From Epiperipatus broadwayi (Eukaryota; Onychophora; Udeonychophora; Euonychophora; Peripatidae), in assembly GCA_028023455.1 (NCBI GenBank), contig JAQFVV010006622.1:549274-613273 (forward strand): 64,000 nucleotides of DNA, written 5' to 3'. The position numbers and the translations under genes were made by a program. The first letter of the stretch is position 1, and each line of letters begins with the position of its first letter. This document shows, piece by piece, positions 1-13,234 of this stretch. The notes beneath the pieces were generated by a model. That model saw only the letters and a list, made by a program, of their open reading frames with translations, was not told where the DNA came from and ran no database searches.

Positions 1-2870
1 ATAATCTACAAAAACATACTTAATAATTTGAATGCAATATATAAAGATTGTATTAAATTAATGATAAAAAATTCCTGTAATGAAAAGATTCCTCAGCAAC
101 TTTTATCATGAATGGTAACACCATGAGAATGTTGGCCAAATGAAGTATCTTATTAATTAAAAAGATAAATATAGATATTGAATGCCAGAACACATTTCAA
201 TACATTGCCCCTTTTAACAAGTTAAAAGAGAAAGTATTTATTTCATCATAAGAAAACAATGCCATAATTAGCTGCATATGGAGTTATTTTCTCATTTAAT
301 TTATTATATGCAAGTGAGATTTGGATATCCTATCAACCAATGGAAAATGATGAGAAACCTTTCCTTTAATGATGCTTCATAAAATTTTAATACAATGGCA
401 AAATCATAAGACCAATCAATATGCTCTTCAATTTTCTGGTTATGATAATATAGTATCAACTATTATAATATCCTATCTTTGTTGGATTGGATATGTAAAA
501 CAGATCAACAATGAAGACTTCTTATAAAGTATTTTATGATAACTTTAAATGTAAATTTAAGGATTATCTAAAGATATTCCAAAAAATGCAATGTTGATTA
601 TTTTATTGAGATTATATAGTAGAGAATAAAATAAATTGGGGAGTTACAATTAGACATGGTGTTGAAGTATTTTTTTTAAAAAAAAGCTTTTAAAAAAAAC
701 TTTTCTGCAGCAGCTAAATAATAGTATCAAATTGGAATTCTCATATTTTATATGTGAATGTGTTTATGTTTCACAGATTAGTGCATAGTGGTATAACAAA
801 ATTGATCTCTAGAGTAGTTTGTTTTTCATATTTTCTCTAAAAGTTGGAATGGCCATACTTATTTTAAAAGAGATTTCTGTTGATATATATATTGAAATGG
901 TATTATTTAGCCATCATCCCATTTCACCTACATTTTTCCTTAGTTTAAACCCATGCCAGTCCATGTATATAAGCTTCTAGGGATTTATTTTTATATGAAA
1001 TAGTGTATATTTACATGTATGTGCATGTATTTGTATAAGTGTGCACATCTAATACCCATATTAATATTTGTGTGCATATAATGCATATGCATTTATAAAT
1101 TTAAAATTTATTAAAATGATATAATTTAAATTAAGTGCATGAACATTGTTATATGTGCGTAATTACCTACATATATATGTGAAAGAAGCTGTAATGCAAT
1201 AGATTTAAAAGCATTACAACTTTTAAATTAATTTAAATTTACATTATTTTTAGTTAAAAATTCTTTATTTAAAGGCTTTCATATGTATAATTCAATTCCT
1301 GTGGTAGTCACACACCCATATATATTAAAATGTTTACAAACTTAAACTCTTTTAAAAAAAGTTATCTGTTTTTATAAAAATTTGTAATTCTTAAAAAACC
1401 ATCTGCAAGTAATTAATCAAACTTGTAGTCAAAATTTTTAAATTCTTTTAAAAATAAAAACTAGGAACAAAGAGTGACCTGTTTGACCGTTATTGTTTTA
1501 GCCAAAGAAATGACCCAAGCTGTCATTTTTATGCATTTTAGATTACTTATAAAAACTTTGTAAAAGTTATAAATAGGTCACTCGAATTACCAATTCTCTA
1601 GTATAAATAGGTTCAGGTTTTGTGTAGGGGGGTTCACTCATTAACTTTTTATCATGAGAACTTTTGGGTAATAGAAACAACTGCCACTCCCTTCTCAGGA
1701 AAAATTAGTCAATGCTCAAGCCGGAGTTCAAGCCCCACCAGCATGCTAAGAAGACAGCCAAGAATGATAGTGATAAACTACAAGAGAGTCAACAAAGAAG
1801 ATGCAGTAAAAATTTCCACACAGAGCTCTTTAAAATAACTCTAAGAACATTAAAAATGAATCTCTAAAACTCTAAACTAGCTAGTATTAATTGTGAATGA
1901 ATTCTTAAACTGTAAAATGTTTTAAATAAATTAAAAACTGAGTTAATCTATAAATTATGATTTAAAATTATAATTAAAATTTTAAAATAATATCTGTAAA
2001 CTTGCTTACTTATTAAATTAAAATATAAAACTTTAAATACTTGTTAATAATGACTTATGCAGTTATTATTCTTTCTCTAATCTGCATTCATGCCTTTCTT
2101 ATTTGTTTTATATGTTATTTTATAATTTATGCTATGCCCAGTTCAGAACAGAGATTGATTTTATGAATAAAGTTTGAGGGTGAGAGATGATTAGAGGCTC
2201 TCCCTGAATTAAGTAATGTTGCTCTTTAGCACACACACCTAAATCTCCACTCTGAAAACCTAAATATATTCGTTAAACTATTATGTTTAGCTTATTATTA
2301 TTATTATTGTCATTATAATTAGGTTTGCAAGTAATAAAATAATTAGTTAATAAATGCAAGAATGAATTATAAAGCATATTATATGCATTGCTTAAATCTC
2401 AGATATGCTTTAGCCGTCTTTTTAATTATATTATAAACTGTGCAGATTGGCTAATAAAAGTATATTACTTTTAAGTATTCCTTTTAGCTTGTTTTAAGAA
2501 TGCTAATTATGAACTGGTGTGTGGTAGTTTACTGAATGAAACTGTAGAATTTTGTGTATTTCTAGTTATTAATTAGTATTATATTTAGCATGGCGAATGT
2601 GTCTTTAGGAAGCACATACATGTATATATTCCTTGCTGTATGTTTTTTGTATGAACGGGCTTCTGGTTTTAATGGCCACCCCATCTCCTTAGTTCAGGCA
2701 GCTCTTCTTTAGAACTGGAACATGAGGGTCCAGTTTGTTTTATAAGCTGCTCCAATTACCAAATTATGTTTTCACTTTATTTGCAATGCATGATATGGTC
2801 TACAGGAACCGAGTACTTGGTAATGACTCCCCTGATTAACTACACATTCAAGGCATGCACTTCTCTAGTA
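1..2870. other. AT-rich noncoding stretch, no gene recognised
   Basis: No open frame with family-like composition was found on either strand. The one frame of note (1620-1838) opens at a non-ATG codon and resembles nothing I know. A TATAAATA string occurs near 1600, but such strings are expected by chance at this base composition. Confidence 0.6.
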
Positions 2871-2930
2871 ATATATATATATATATAATAAATAAAGTTT
2901 GATATCTGTATTCGTTTCACAATATATGTA

Positions 2931-3158
2931 ATATACAAATAAATATATATATCAAAATACAGTACAATTTATATAAATTATATTCTTTTAGAAGTACTTT
3001 TGACTATACACTTTGTAGTCTTTATCAACTATATAACGTTGAATAATCAACGTTATATAGTTGATAAAGACTACAAAGTGTATAGTCGAAAGTACTTCTA
3101 AAAGAATATAATTTATATAAATTGTACTGTATTTTGATATATATATTGATTTGTATAT
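2931..3158. repeat. Foldback, 112-bp arms with 4-nt centre (PLE-end type)
   Basis: The left arm (2931-3042) is nearly the exact reverse complement of the right arm (3047-3158). I see only a few mismatches, for example TTTTGAC against GTCGAAA. Both arms carry the motif GAAGTACTT that is shared with the terminal repeats of the PLE at 18900-19082 and 21447-21629 and with the foldback at 6021-6213. An (AT)n run lies just to the left. I read it as an inverted pair of PLE terminal repeats, or a non-autonomous derivative, rather than a DNA-transposon MITE. Confidence 0.8.
3058..3100 (+). ncRNA. Hammerhead-like motif in PLE-type end
   Basis: Stem I is TAG (3058-3060) with CTA (3098-3100). The core strand TTGATAAA is followed by stem II GACTA (3069-3073) with TAGTC (3083-3087), then GAA, the palindrome AGTACT and T. 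The layout matches a minimal type I hammerhead, but a canonical core reads CTGANGA. This one is diverged and one base longer, so activity is doubtful. The opposite arm carries a mutated mirror copy. Confidence 0.45.
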
Positions 3159-3910
3159 ACACCATAGTATCTGAAGTCATTACTACAAAGCTCCAGTTCA
3201 TCCCTCCCTAATGTAATATTTCAGCATTGATCTGAATGTGTATCTGATTTATACATATATAATCTGCATAGAGAGCTTATTGCAGCTCATTAAGTGTTAT
3301 TAAATGATTTTTATTAAGTATTATGAAGATAAATCAGCATTCTTGCACTGAGTTAACCCTTGCAAATCTATTTGGTCAGGCTTAGTAAAAATTAAGGCAT
3401 GATTAGAAACCATAGATTATAAAAATTGTAATAAACTCTTTTTAAATATAGTGCATCAGATGAGATTATGTTCTTAAAATTGCTCATCATTGTTTACACC
3501 TGTAAGTGTCCTACAATGCACTTATGAATTTTTATTTATATTTATTAATTAAAATATATTGAACTATAATCGCTGTGTGGCGTATCATTCATAACCCATC
3601 TCAAATTTTAGTTAAGTTTTTTAATATTAGTGTTACTTATTAATATATGCATTATCTAGCCAAACATAGATGTGTGTGTGTATTTAAAATAATAGTAATT
3701 TAGTTAATGTTCCCTGAATCTCTTGCTTCACCCTTTGCTACTGCTGGCATGCAAACTAAGAAATTCTGAGTGTAAACTCATATATGTCATTCATAGGATA
3801 GTAAGTCATGGAGTATTGGTAGAGGAGCCAAGGTGTGATCAGATTCAAGGTCTCAAACCCTCATCTAGATCATCGTTGGTATAATTTGCTAGGACTCTGG
3901 ATTTTGTGTG
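3159..3910. other. AT-rich noncoding stretch
   Basis: I see no gene and no clear repeat structure here. Confidence 0.5.

Positions 3911-3911
<1 letters not shown>

Positions 3912-3972
<61 letters not shown>
3912..3972. repeat. (AT)n microsatellite
   Basis: About 60 bp of uninterrupted AT dinucleotides. The minus-strand open frame across it (3845-4141) is a repeat artefact. Confidence 0.97.
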
Positions 3973-3977
<5 letters not shown>

Positions 3978-5394
3978 CAGATTACATATATGAGTTTGCT
4001 AACCTCTGATATAGTCCCACTGCTTTGAGTGGTATTTGTAAAACAATAAAGATGAGGGTATACTCTTCTTTTAATGACCCACAAATTTGGGGTCCATTTA
4101 CAACAAAATAAATATGTGGGCCATGCTGAATCATGAGTCATGGTCTAATTATTGATTATCATTTGTATTAGAATAAAAATAGTAAACTATACTAAAATGA
4201 ATATCAACCAATGAATAACAATCTAACACTTAAGTTAATAAAACAATGATAATAATCTTTGCTATAACCTCATAAATTCCAATAGCATTTAGAATGGATA
4301 GAAAACAAATAAAACAGTTCAAACTACCCTAAAATATAAGCATTACTTGCAATAAGCCAACAATTAAGCAATAAAACTAAATATTATCCTATATTCAATG
4401 ATCTCTGCTTATTCTATAAACCACTTATAATAGAATAAAAATAGTGTCAAAAATGAGACAGATAAATTTTAATATTCAATATGAATCAAAGCACTGTTTA
4501 TAATAATACAAACTTGAACCTGAAAGTCAAACAATTCATAGGATGGATGAAATAATACTCTTAATATGCCCTACAAGTTTATAATATCAATGATATCTAA
4601 CAAAATATATAACTCAATAATTGATTTCTAGTTACAACTAAAAAATAAAAGAAAAGTATTGCTAACTTAATCTTGCTATTCCACTAACATCAATGCACTC
4701 TTTTTACATAAGTCAATTAATAATAATACAAAATCTGTCAAACCAACATATCTTTCCATTTTCACCAGCTTAATATATTACAAAATAAAATCGTCCTATT
4801 AAATAACCTTAAGATTTCAATATCTAATCATAACAATATATAAAATAAATGATAGATCCTTATTTGATGCTTATTTCAACAATTGATAAATCACATCTAA
4901 TTACTCTTGAAGTTTATTAAAGTTAAGTTCTTAAAACATTAGATTGTAACTGTCAAAGCATATGAAAGATTGACATATTTGTTATAATTAAATATTAACA
5001 TTAAAATTTAATATTTTTAAACTAATTTATGATCCAAACTAACAGTTATTAAATATAACTAAAGCAAATCATTCCAATTTGTAACAGAATAAAATATATT
5101 ACTATTACCAGTTTTATAACTGAATAAGATTACAATCTTTATGGCTATATACTAACAGTGTGATATTATTTTAATCAATATTGACCTAAAATAAAATTCA
5201 TGGACATTACAATGTGACTACCTTTACTCATATTCAATAATTATCGTATTTGCATCTTTATCATTTATCAAATCAATTCATATATAATATGTATTTATTA
5301 TATCTATTTACTTATTACTAACAAACAAATTACAATAAGCTTCCAATTACTTATTACATGTTTAAGAATATCAAATCAGCTAATTTCATCCGTC
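3973..5394. other. AT-rich noncoding stretch, G-poor on the + strand
   Basis: No gene recognised. The + strand is strikingly poor in G compared with C from about 4140 to 5900. That could mark minus-strand element sequence continuing from the PLE remnant to the right, but no protein similarity is visible. Confidence 0.4.
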
Positions 5395-5945
5395 ATATGA
5401 CTACCACCAGGAATCATTTCAAATGAATTTTGAACAGCTTCGATTAATTCCAAATTATCATCATCCCAAGAACTGCCGACATATTTAGCTCCGTGACTTA
5501 AAAATCAAATGTATCTTTTTATTTCACAACTTCACAAAATTCATATCATTAGAAGTGTGTGGATATCACTTATTAAATAAAAAATCAATTTTCTTCTGAA
5601 TTTTATTACATAATTTAAATTCAAATAATTCAAATCCATTTTCACAAACAATTTTATATTAGTCACAACTACACTATTAATTTAAATTATTAGTTGCTTT
5701 CAAATACCTCCAATATAAAAAAGTTTTTTTTTTACATTTCTTAACTACATCATTTAAAATTATTGATTTTAATTTATCCATACACCTTCGTACTAACTTT
5801 ATACAACTGTTCAATTTCATTTTGCAACAATTTGGGAATATACAATAAACTTTACCATCCTTAAATATAAAAACAGTTTGCATTTAAGCTTAATAACTAT
5901 TTTACATTGCTTCCTCCACTCCTTAATAATCCATCATTTTTTAAC
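5395..5945 (-). pseudogene. Penelope-like element, N-terminal part, decayed
   Basis: On the minus strand the open frame 5677-5883 reads IFPNCCKMKLNSCIKL and resembles the N-terminal frame of the PLE at 19091-19435 (IFPNCCNIKLNSCVNL). Further on, about 5400-5500, reading the minus strand gives GAKY followed by a match to the stretch NLELI.AVQN.FEMIPG found near 19600-19680. The order is collinear: start near 5945 and truncation near 5395. The reverse-transcriptase and endonuclease parts are absent. Frameshifts and stops separate the conserved pieces, so it is a dead 5' fragment. Its terminal foldback follows at 6021-6213. It is diverged enough from the 17.5-21.6 kb copy to be an older insertion or a separate subfamily. 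Confidence 0.8.
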
Positions 5946-6020
5946 ATGACTTAAATCTATTATATATATATATATAAATAACTAAAACCATTAAATGGCT
6001 GTATTTTTAAATCATATAAT

Positions 6021-6213
6021 AATAATTCAAACAAATTTATTTAATAGAGTATTCAAAATTAAATAATATATTCTTTACCGGAAGTACTTTCGACTGTTTC
6101 ACTGACAATCTATGGTTGATAAAGATTGTCAGTGAAACAATCGAAAGTACTTCCGGTAAAGAATATGTTATTTAATTTTGAATACTGTATTAAATAAATT
6201 TGTTTGAATTATT
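6021..6213. repeat. Foldback end of the minus-strand PLE remnant
   Basis: The arms 6021-6110 and 6124-6213 are close reverse complements around a 13-nt centre. They contain the GAAGTACTT motif shared with the other PLE ends. The foldback sits immediately upstream, in minus orientation, of the N-terminal PLE fragment, exactly where a PLE terminal repeat with an inverted partner should be. (AT)n tracts lie on both sides (about 5961-5976 and 6213-6228). Confidence 0.8.
6113..6155 (+). ncRNA. Hammerhead-like motif in PLE end
   Basis: The core strand TTGATAAA (6116-6123) is followed by stem II GATTG (6124-6128) with CAATC (6138-6142), then GAA, AGTACT and T. Stem I is weak (TGG with CCG). Stem II differs in sequence from that at 3069-3087 yet still pairs, which supports a conserved fold. 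The core deviates from CTGANGA. Confidence 0.4.
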
Positions 6214-6228
6214 AATATATATATATAT

Positions 6229-7335
6229 GTAAATGTCATTGTGTGTTAGCATGGTAGTCTAGAAAAAATAACAAAAATGAAAGTGATTTGGCAACATTCT
6301 GTTAAATTGTCAAAATGAAAATTATTTATATATACACAGTATGTTCCACTGAAAAAGTGATTTGTTTATTTTTTAAAGCCATCTAAAGATATAGCATTAA
6401 ATCAATTCCCATGGTATGTAAACCACATAGGTTAGCTATTCACTTCAAATGTTTTAAGGTATTAACAGATCTGGATCATGAGTTATGATGTGAAATGTGA
6501 CGTTGTATTTTATAGTTTTAAATCAGATATCTTCAATACTCTATCTTCCATCATGATACCATGTAAATCTTAAAAAAAACATTTTTTACAACTCATGGCA
6601 TTATATGTTAAGGTACAAAACAACACCGTATAACATTTTATGACATAATTCATGATCAAGACATATTAGCATCGTAAAATTTTTGTGGTGAATAGTTAAC
6701 TATATTGCTGGAGAGGGCTCAGAGATAAAACTAGTCATCAGTCAGTTTTCACTAGAACAGAAGGTGTATACATATATAATAAACGTTTATTAGTGGTTAG
6801 GATATATATAATCATCCAAGTCATGACTCTCTAATTCGATCATGATTTTGCTACTATATAATACTACGTAAATTACTTTACAAGTGTCTAACTTTTGACC
6901 AGCACTTATTCACTGCAACAGTCTTTCAAGAAATACACAAATGTTAATCAATCATTTTTATTAGATTAGAATCTATGATATTTCTTTTAACGTTAGATGA
7001 AAAAATACTTTTTTTAATAAATTAAATATCAAATACATCTATGACCTTTATAGAAAGACATAACAGTGCAAAATGTAATTTGTATTTTGTAAAAATATAG
7101 GCAATAAATAAAAAATTAAAGGCAGTTTAATAAAATTTACAACAATGTTAATTTATATATATATAAAGTTACTATCAGTTAGTTTACGTTTATTTTTTGT
7201 TTTTCTTTCTATTTATCTAACTAGATACATTTATTTATCTTGTCTACCTCTTTATCAATTTATCTATTTACTTCATACCAATCTATTGGCCTTTTGTCTA
7301 CAATTTTCTTATTATTCTAACTTTCCATTAATCCA
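6229..7335. other. AT-rich noncoding stretch
   Basis: No gene or organised repeat seen before the tetranucleotide array. Confidence 0.5.
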
Positions 7336-7834
<499 letters not shown>

Positions 7835-7849
7835 TTTATCCTTGTCTAA

Positions 7850-8865
7850 CACTTAATGAACTGATTTTCTGTTTGTGAATTTATTTGCTATTTGCTAGTT
7901 ATTCAGACAATCGTTTTACTTATATTTTTAATCTATATATATATATATATCATATGTATGATAAATAAAGTATAAAATTACTGCAAAATATTTAGACTAA
8001 TTATAAAAAGGAAAAATATTAAAGCGTGATAATATTAAAAGATTTATAAATGCAACACAAAATTTTGAGAAGTAAATGTGAACTAACAAGCAAAACCATG
8101 TTAACATGTCAAAAATACCTTCATTGCTTTTTAAATTGACAAGTTTAAAATATATACATATTTATACAACATTGAATTAAGGAAATTAAAGTAGACAGTT
8201 AGACTTTACTTTCAAAACAAATATAAATATTACATGAGATAAAAATTTGAATAAATCACATTAATATATACCTACTTAATTAAATTTGAATAAATCAATT
8301 AAATGAAAGATTTTGAATCGAGTCTAATTTATAATAAATATAATCACAAACAAAATTTAAAATTAATCAGAATTTTTATGGGATTTTTTTTTCTGATTAC
8401 TTAAATACTTGAGTACTAATTGAAAAATAATAAATAAACAAACTTACAGTTGGATTACAGAAGAATAAAATAAGTATAAGACCATGATCTTACCTACAAA
8501 ATAAATAAATATATTATAAACAAATATATAAAAAAGACAATTTTACAAAGTAATAATTATATTGTATGAATAATGAGTATGTCAATATTGACATCACTAT
8601 AGTAATATCAATACTAACAAAATGATAGCAACTGAATGCCATTTGTAAAATTAAAATAGATGCCATTCTTATTTCTACAATATGAATTGCTTTTTTTTTG
8701 GAGATGAAAAGATTCTCTTATACTACTTCAAGATCCAAACTCTGCTCTTCAGGTGAACTGCATAATTCAGAGATTAGTTTAGGGATATATACTTGAAAAG
8801 CATTATCACCTAGTACCTACTGATTACTTAAGTTTACACTAGATGACAGCACTGAAATGAAGTAA
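7850..8865. other. AT-rich noncoding stretch
   Basis: Nothing recognised. Confidence 0.5.
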
Positions 8866-9551
8866 ATGCAAAAGATTTGGATAAATAATTTATATCAGTA
8901 TATTTGTATAAAAGATGGGATGATTGTGTTAAGAGGATTATTGAATGTTATAGTAGTAAGGAATGGGATAAAAGAATTAATTTATTAATAAAGACTAGGG
9001 AGTTAGAGAGATGGAGAAATAGTATGGAGAGTAAAAAGAGTTTAAATATATATAGAAATAAACAGAATATTAGGTGTGAGTTAATATATGATAATAGTAA
9101 GGAAAGTAGTTTATTGTTTAAGGCTTGAATGGGATCTTTAGCTACAAAAGAATATACATGTAAATGGAAAAATATGGGTGATTTATTTTGTAAATTATGT
9201 AAGGAAGGAATAGAAAACATTAGGCATTTGTTAATTGAATGTAAATGTTTGAAAACAGAAAGGGTACATATAACGAAGTTGTGGAAAAATAAATATGAAA
9301 AGAGTGATTATACAGAAAGTGAATTATTGGTTTTTATGCTGGGTTTGGGAAAAGATAAGGGGGATTTAGATATAAAGGTTATAGAGTTGACAAAGATTAT
9401 GTTGTGGAAATGGGATAGAGCAGATTATGGATAAATTTAGAGTGGGGAATGTAAAATAAAGTGGCTAACAGGTTTATCTGGGCATATTTGCTGAGATATT
9501 CTTGACTCTGTTTAAGGAGAAGCCATAATACATCACATCACATCACATCAG
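8866..9551 (+). pseudogene. LINE (non-LTR retrotransposon) 3' end, truncated copy
   Basis: Two consecutive frames, 8904-9128 and 9129-9434, are split by one stop. The second contains a zinc-knuckle-like signature, CKLC followed by H and C in the stretch IRHLLIECKCL. This C-x2-C...H...C pattern is typical of the C-terminal tail downstream of the reverse transcriptase in many LINE proteins. After the coding part comes a short 3' UTR ending in a CATCA tandem tail (about 9531-9551), as expected of a LINE 3' end. No reverse transcriptase is present, so the copy is severely 5'-truncated. A related copy lies in opposite orientation at 11252-12150. I cannot assign the clade from this fragment. Confidence 0.75.
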
Positions 9552-9706
9552 TTTTATCTCAAAAAAACAATGTACAATGTATAAACTGGGCTCATATGAT
9601 GTTTTTTTCTTTATCACCAATGGTAATAATAGCAGTCAAATTCAATTAAATTCAGTCTAAAGTTTATACAATTATTTATGGGGTGATAAATTAAAAGTAA
9701 TGTACA

Positions 9707-10007
9707 ATATATATAAAAGACATATTTTTCAAGTTCATCCATGTTAAAAAATTTACATATTAATATACCGATGTTTCGACTTGATCACACAAGTCAGATT
9801 TTTTTAAAAAACATTTTTTATTTAACATTTCGGCTATTGATGGAACTTTAACGTTTTTTTCAAATCAGTGATTGTAGCGCCCCTACAACCGTCTTTCTAT
9901 CTTTTATCACCCAGTAGATGATTTGTGTGATGAAGTCGAAATGTCGGTACATTAATACTTACATTTTTTAACACATATGAACCCCCAAAATATGTCTTTT
10001 ATATATG
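9707..10007. repeat. Foldback, about 95-bp arms, with hammerhead-like remnants
   Basis: Positions 9707-9800 and 9920-10007 are imperfect reverse complements; compare ATATAAAAGACATAT on the left with ATATGTCTTTTATAT on the right. Each arm carries a stem followed by GAAA facing outwards. On the minus strand this is GACTTG/CAAGTC, then GAAACATC. On the plus strand it is GATTTG/GAAGTC, then GAAATGTC. ACAT and ATGT are the two products expected from CpG decay of ACGT, so the ancestral motif was plausibly GAA-ACGT-C, a hammerhead stem III with a GTC site. Confidence 0.65.
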
Positions 10008-10012
10008 CAACC

Positions 10013-11250
10013 CGTGAAAATGTTCGTATCAATATATATATATATACTTAAGATGGCGGAATATTCCGAAGCTGGCTATAGCAAAGGATATTAGTCTTCA
10101 ATTTTATATAGGCATTTTTTAAAATTTTGTAGTTTTATTCTAATGGATTATTTTATATATATATAACATATGAATTTGTATTACAATAATATTTTGCATT
10201 TTGTATTACAATAATATTTGGCATTTATATAAAAGAAATATTGTCTACATTGCAATTTTAATTACGTTTAAAAATTTCATCATATTAATTGAAAAAACTG
10301 CCTATTACTAACTTATTTTTGACAAATATACAATTGAGGAGTTTACTTATTCTTTGTAATGTGGAATGATTTGTTATAATGTTCAAATTGTTATTTCAAT
10401 TTTTTTATAGTATTTGAATACATGGGGAGGAATAATAGAAATAGAGTAATGGTAATCATAATAGCAAAACATTAATTGTAATAACAATAGTAATAATAAT
10501 ATAGTAATAGCAATAGTAAAAATAAAAATAATAAGAATATAACGTTCTATTTATTAAAATCTTCTAATCTTTTTTTTTTTTACCACTGTTTTATCATTAC
10601 GCTATTCATTTTTAAAATCCACTTCTATTTACTTAAGCACAATGCTTTTTATAATCTTTTAGTTTACTAACAGTTTTGATTGATTCAAGTTTTCACATAA
10701 CTTTTCTAAAATTGTTGTTAAAGTGAAAGCCTGAAACCTTCTCGCAATGACAGCCAATCAGCGAAGGCTGTGTATCAGTTAAGCTTTTAGTGAAATAAAT
10801 AAAAGTTTAAAAAAAATCATTATATTACAAATAATGATAAACAATGCAATCAAAGATTTACAATAGGTTTTAATAAATAAGTTTATCATATAAAATCATA
10901 AGCATTGAGAAATAGTAATAATAATAGTAAATAAGAATAAAAACAACATTCTTTCCATTGAGAATTTTTAACAATAATATCATTATTGATATTGATAACT
11001 ACCATAGATTTTTCCAGCAAGACTAATTAATCACAAGGTTCCTATGAATGGAATTTGTAAATTAGGTAGATCAGACAAAGACATTTTTGATATATTATTG
11101 GTTACTGTCTTAAGACGCATTTAATCATTTCTAATAATCAATTTTGCAAAATTTGGACATCAAACTTTTTGAATGTGACAAAAATATCAATTAAAACTGC
11201 ATTAGCACTATTAATTTAAATAATATTTGCTAAGACAATGGACCTAAGGC
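10013..11250. other. AT-rich noncoding stretch with AAT-rich patches
   Basis: No gene recognised. Loose AAT/ATA triplet runs occur near 10440-10550 and 10910-10950. Confidence 0.5.
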
Positions 11251-11251
11251 T

Positions 11252-12150
11252 TGTGCGATGTGATGTATTGTAGCTTCTCCTTAAACGAAGTCAAGAATAT
11301 CTCAGCAATTATGCCCAGATTACCCTGTTAGCCACTTTATTTTCCATTCCCCACTCTAAATTTCACCATAATCAGCTCTATCCCATTTCCACAACATAAT
11401 CTTTGTCAACTCTATAACCTTTATATCTAAATCCCCTTTATCTTTTCCCAAACCCAGCATAAAAACCAATAATTCACTTTCTATATAATCACTTTTTTCA
11501 TATTTATTCTTCCATAACTTCATTATATGTCTCCTTTTTGTTTTTAAGCATTTACATTCAATTAACAAATGCCTAATATTTTCTATTCCTTCCTTACATA
11601 ATTTACAAAATAAATCACCCATATTTTTCCATTTACTTATATATTCTCTTGTAGCTAAAGATCAGTTCGTGCCTTAAACAATAAACTACTTTCCTTACTA
11701 TTATCATATATTAACTTACATCTAATATTCTGTTTATATATATATATATATAAACTCTTTTTACTCTCCATACTATTTCTTCTTCTCTCTAACTCCCTAT
11801 TCTTTATTAATAAATCTATTCTTTTATCCCATTCCTTACTACTATATAACACTCAACAATCCTCTTAACACAATCATCCCATCTTTTGTACAAATATACT
11901 GATATATATTCTTTATCCAAATCTTTTGCATACCGCATTATCTTTCTCATCCATCTTGTTACCTGCCCTTTACTCATAACCAAATTAAATACTATTTTGG
12001 ATATTCTTTTATTATCCATAAACTGCAATCTACCAAACATTTTCATTTTACTTTTTGCATCTCTCATATGAAAACTTGACCATCCCATTTCTCCTTGAAT
12101 TGCCTCCGTTGCTATAATATAAGTAAAATGTTGATTCACTATGGCACAAT
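11252..12150 (-). pseudogene. LINE 3' end, second copy
   Basis: Minus-strand frames 11816-12139, 11655-11852 and 11356-11622 are collinear with the copy at 8866-9551 and extend farther upstream. The last contains the same CKLC...H...C zinc-knuckle signature. The 3' end is again followed by CATCA-type sequence, seen here on the plus strand as GATGTGATG near 11260. Frameshifts and a stop (LLFKARTDL then stop) interrupt it. The more upstream frame (GWSSFHMRDAKSKMKMFGRL) is a post-reverse-transcriptase segment. This is a non-functional 5'-truncated LINE. Confidence 0.75.
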
Positions 12151-12883
12151 TACCTATTAAGACCTAGTTCCGATATGCTAATACAGTTATGTACTTATAC
12201 TGGAGATATGCAAAGAAAATGCTAATCAACCAATAAATTATATCAAATATTTAAATCCATTAATTGAAACAGAAGTAACTATTTCCCACTGAGTCAAATA
12301 GATATAACACATTTTGTTTTATAAGAATTTTACAGCATATTGCTTACATTTATTGTTATTTATATATTTATAATAGAAAAGAAAGCCGTTATTAAAGTAA
12401 TGATACTATTAAAAGAATTTAAAAGTGATGGTTATTTAACATTAATATTTTCTAAATTATTTATAAAAGAAACATTTGCACTTTCAAGACTTTGAGTAGC
12501 TTCATATATTTCAATTATTTAATGTATTTATTTTATTTATAACATATATTAACAATAACTTTATTTTCTAAGAGAGAGCACTAATTAGACATTTTTATTA
12601 ATTCTAAGAAAGATCAAATAATAATTTATGGCAAATATAATTGAAAATAACAATCAGATCAAATGATAAAATCTTTTAAAAGAATAGTGTGCAACTCTTC
12701 TTTATAAATAGATTTCTTCCGTGACGCTTTAAGAAATGTAATAAAACGCTTAATTCAAGAAATAAGAAATTTAATGCAGTAATTTATAATTTACATTTGT
12801 AAAGAGATATTGTATATAAAAAAAGAATAATAAGTGAAACAAGAATTTTAATAAAAGTAATACAAAACAAATTTACTTTAATA
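12151..12883. other. AT-rich noncoding stretch
   Basis: Nothing recognised. Confidence 0.5.
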
Positions 12884-13130
12884 ATTAACGGATTTGAACT
12901 CAGACTTCCACACAACCTTCAATTCTCCATGACATCTCATATTGCTGACCCACCTGATCATACACTGTGACTTTCACACAACCTTCAACTCTCTATGCAA
13001 TCTTATATTGCTGACCCACCTGATCATACAATGTTTATGTGTATGATCAGATGGGTCAGCAATATGAGATGGCATGGAGAGTTGAGGGTTGTGTGAAAAT
13101 CTGAGTTCGAATCTCTTATATTTAATTATA
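12884..13130. repeat. Foldback with internal 64-bp duplication (R1-type ends)
   Basis: The ends read GGATTTGAACTCAGACTTCC on the left and TCTGAGTTCGAATCTC on the right, as inverted repeats. In the left half a roughly 64-bp segment occurs twice in tandem (starting near 12906 and 12970, each ending CACCTGATCATACA). The right half (13041-13110) is its inverted counterpart. The end sequence recurs at 13600, 23325, 48855 and 49410. Confidence 0.8.
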
Positions 13131-13234
13131 TATGAGCAGATGTGTGTAATCCTGTACTGTGTATTAATTTACATATTTAGAAACATAGTGCATTAAAAGT
13201 CTACCTCTCCCTCGCATATGTATGTAAGTGGATT

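Noticed and set aside
1620-1838. Open frame downstream of a TATA-like string
   Set aside because: Non-ATG start, no family resemblance, and TATA strings are common by chance at this base composition.
2931-3158. Foldbacks at 2.9 and 6.1 kb as DNA-transposon MITEs
   Set aside because: They share the GAAGTACTT terminal motif with a PLE that has its own reverse transcriptase. No TA or other short target duplication typical of cut-and-paste elements was evident.
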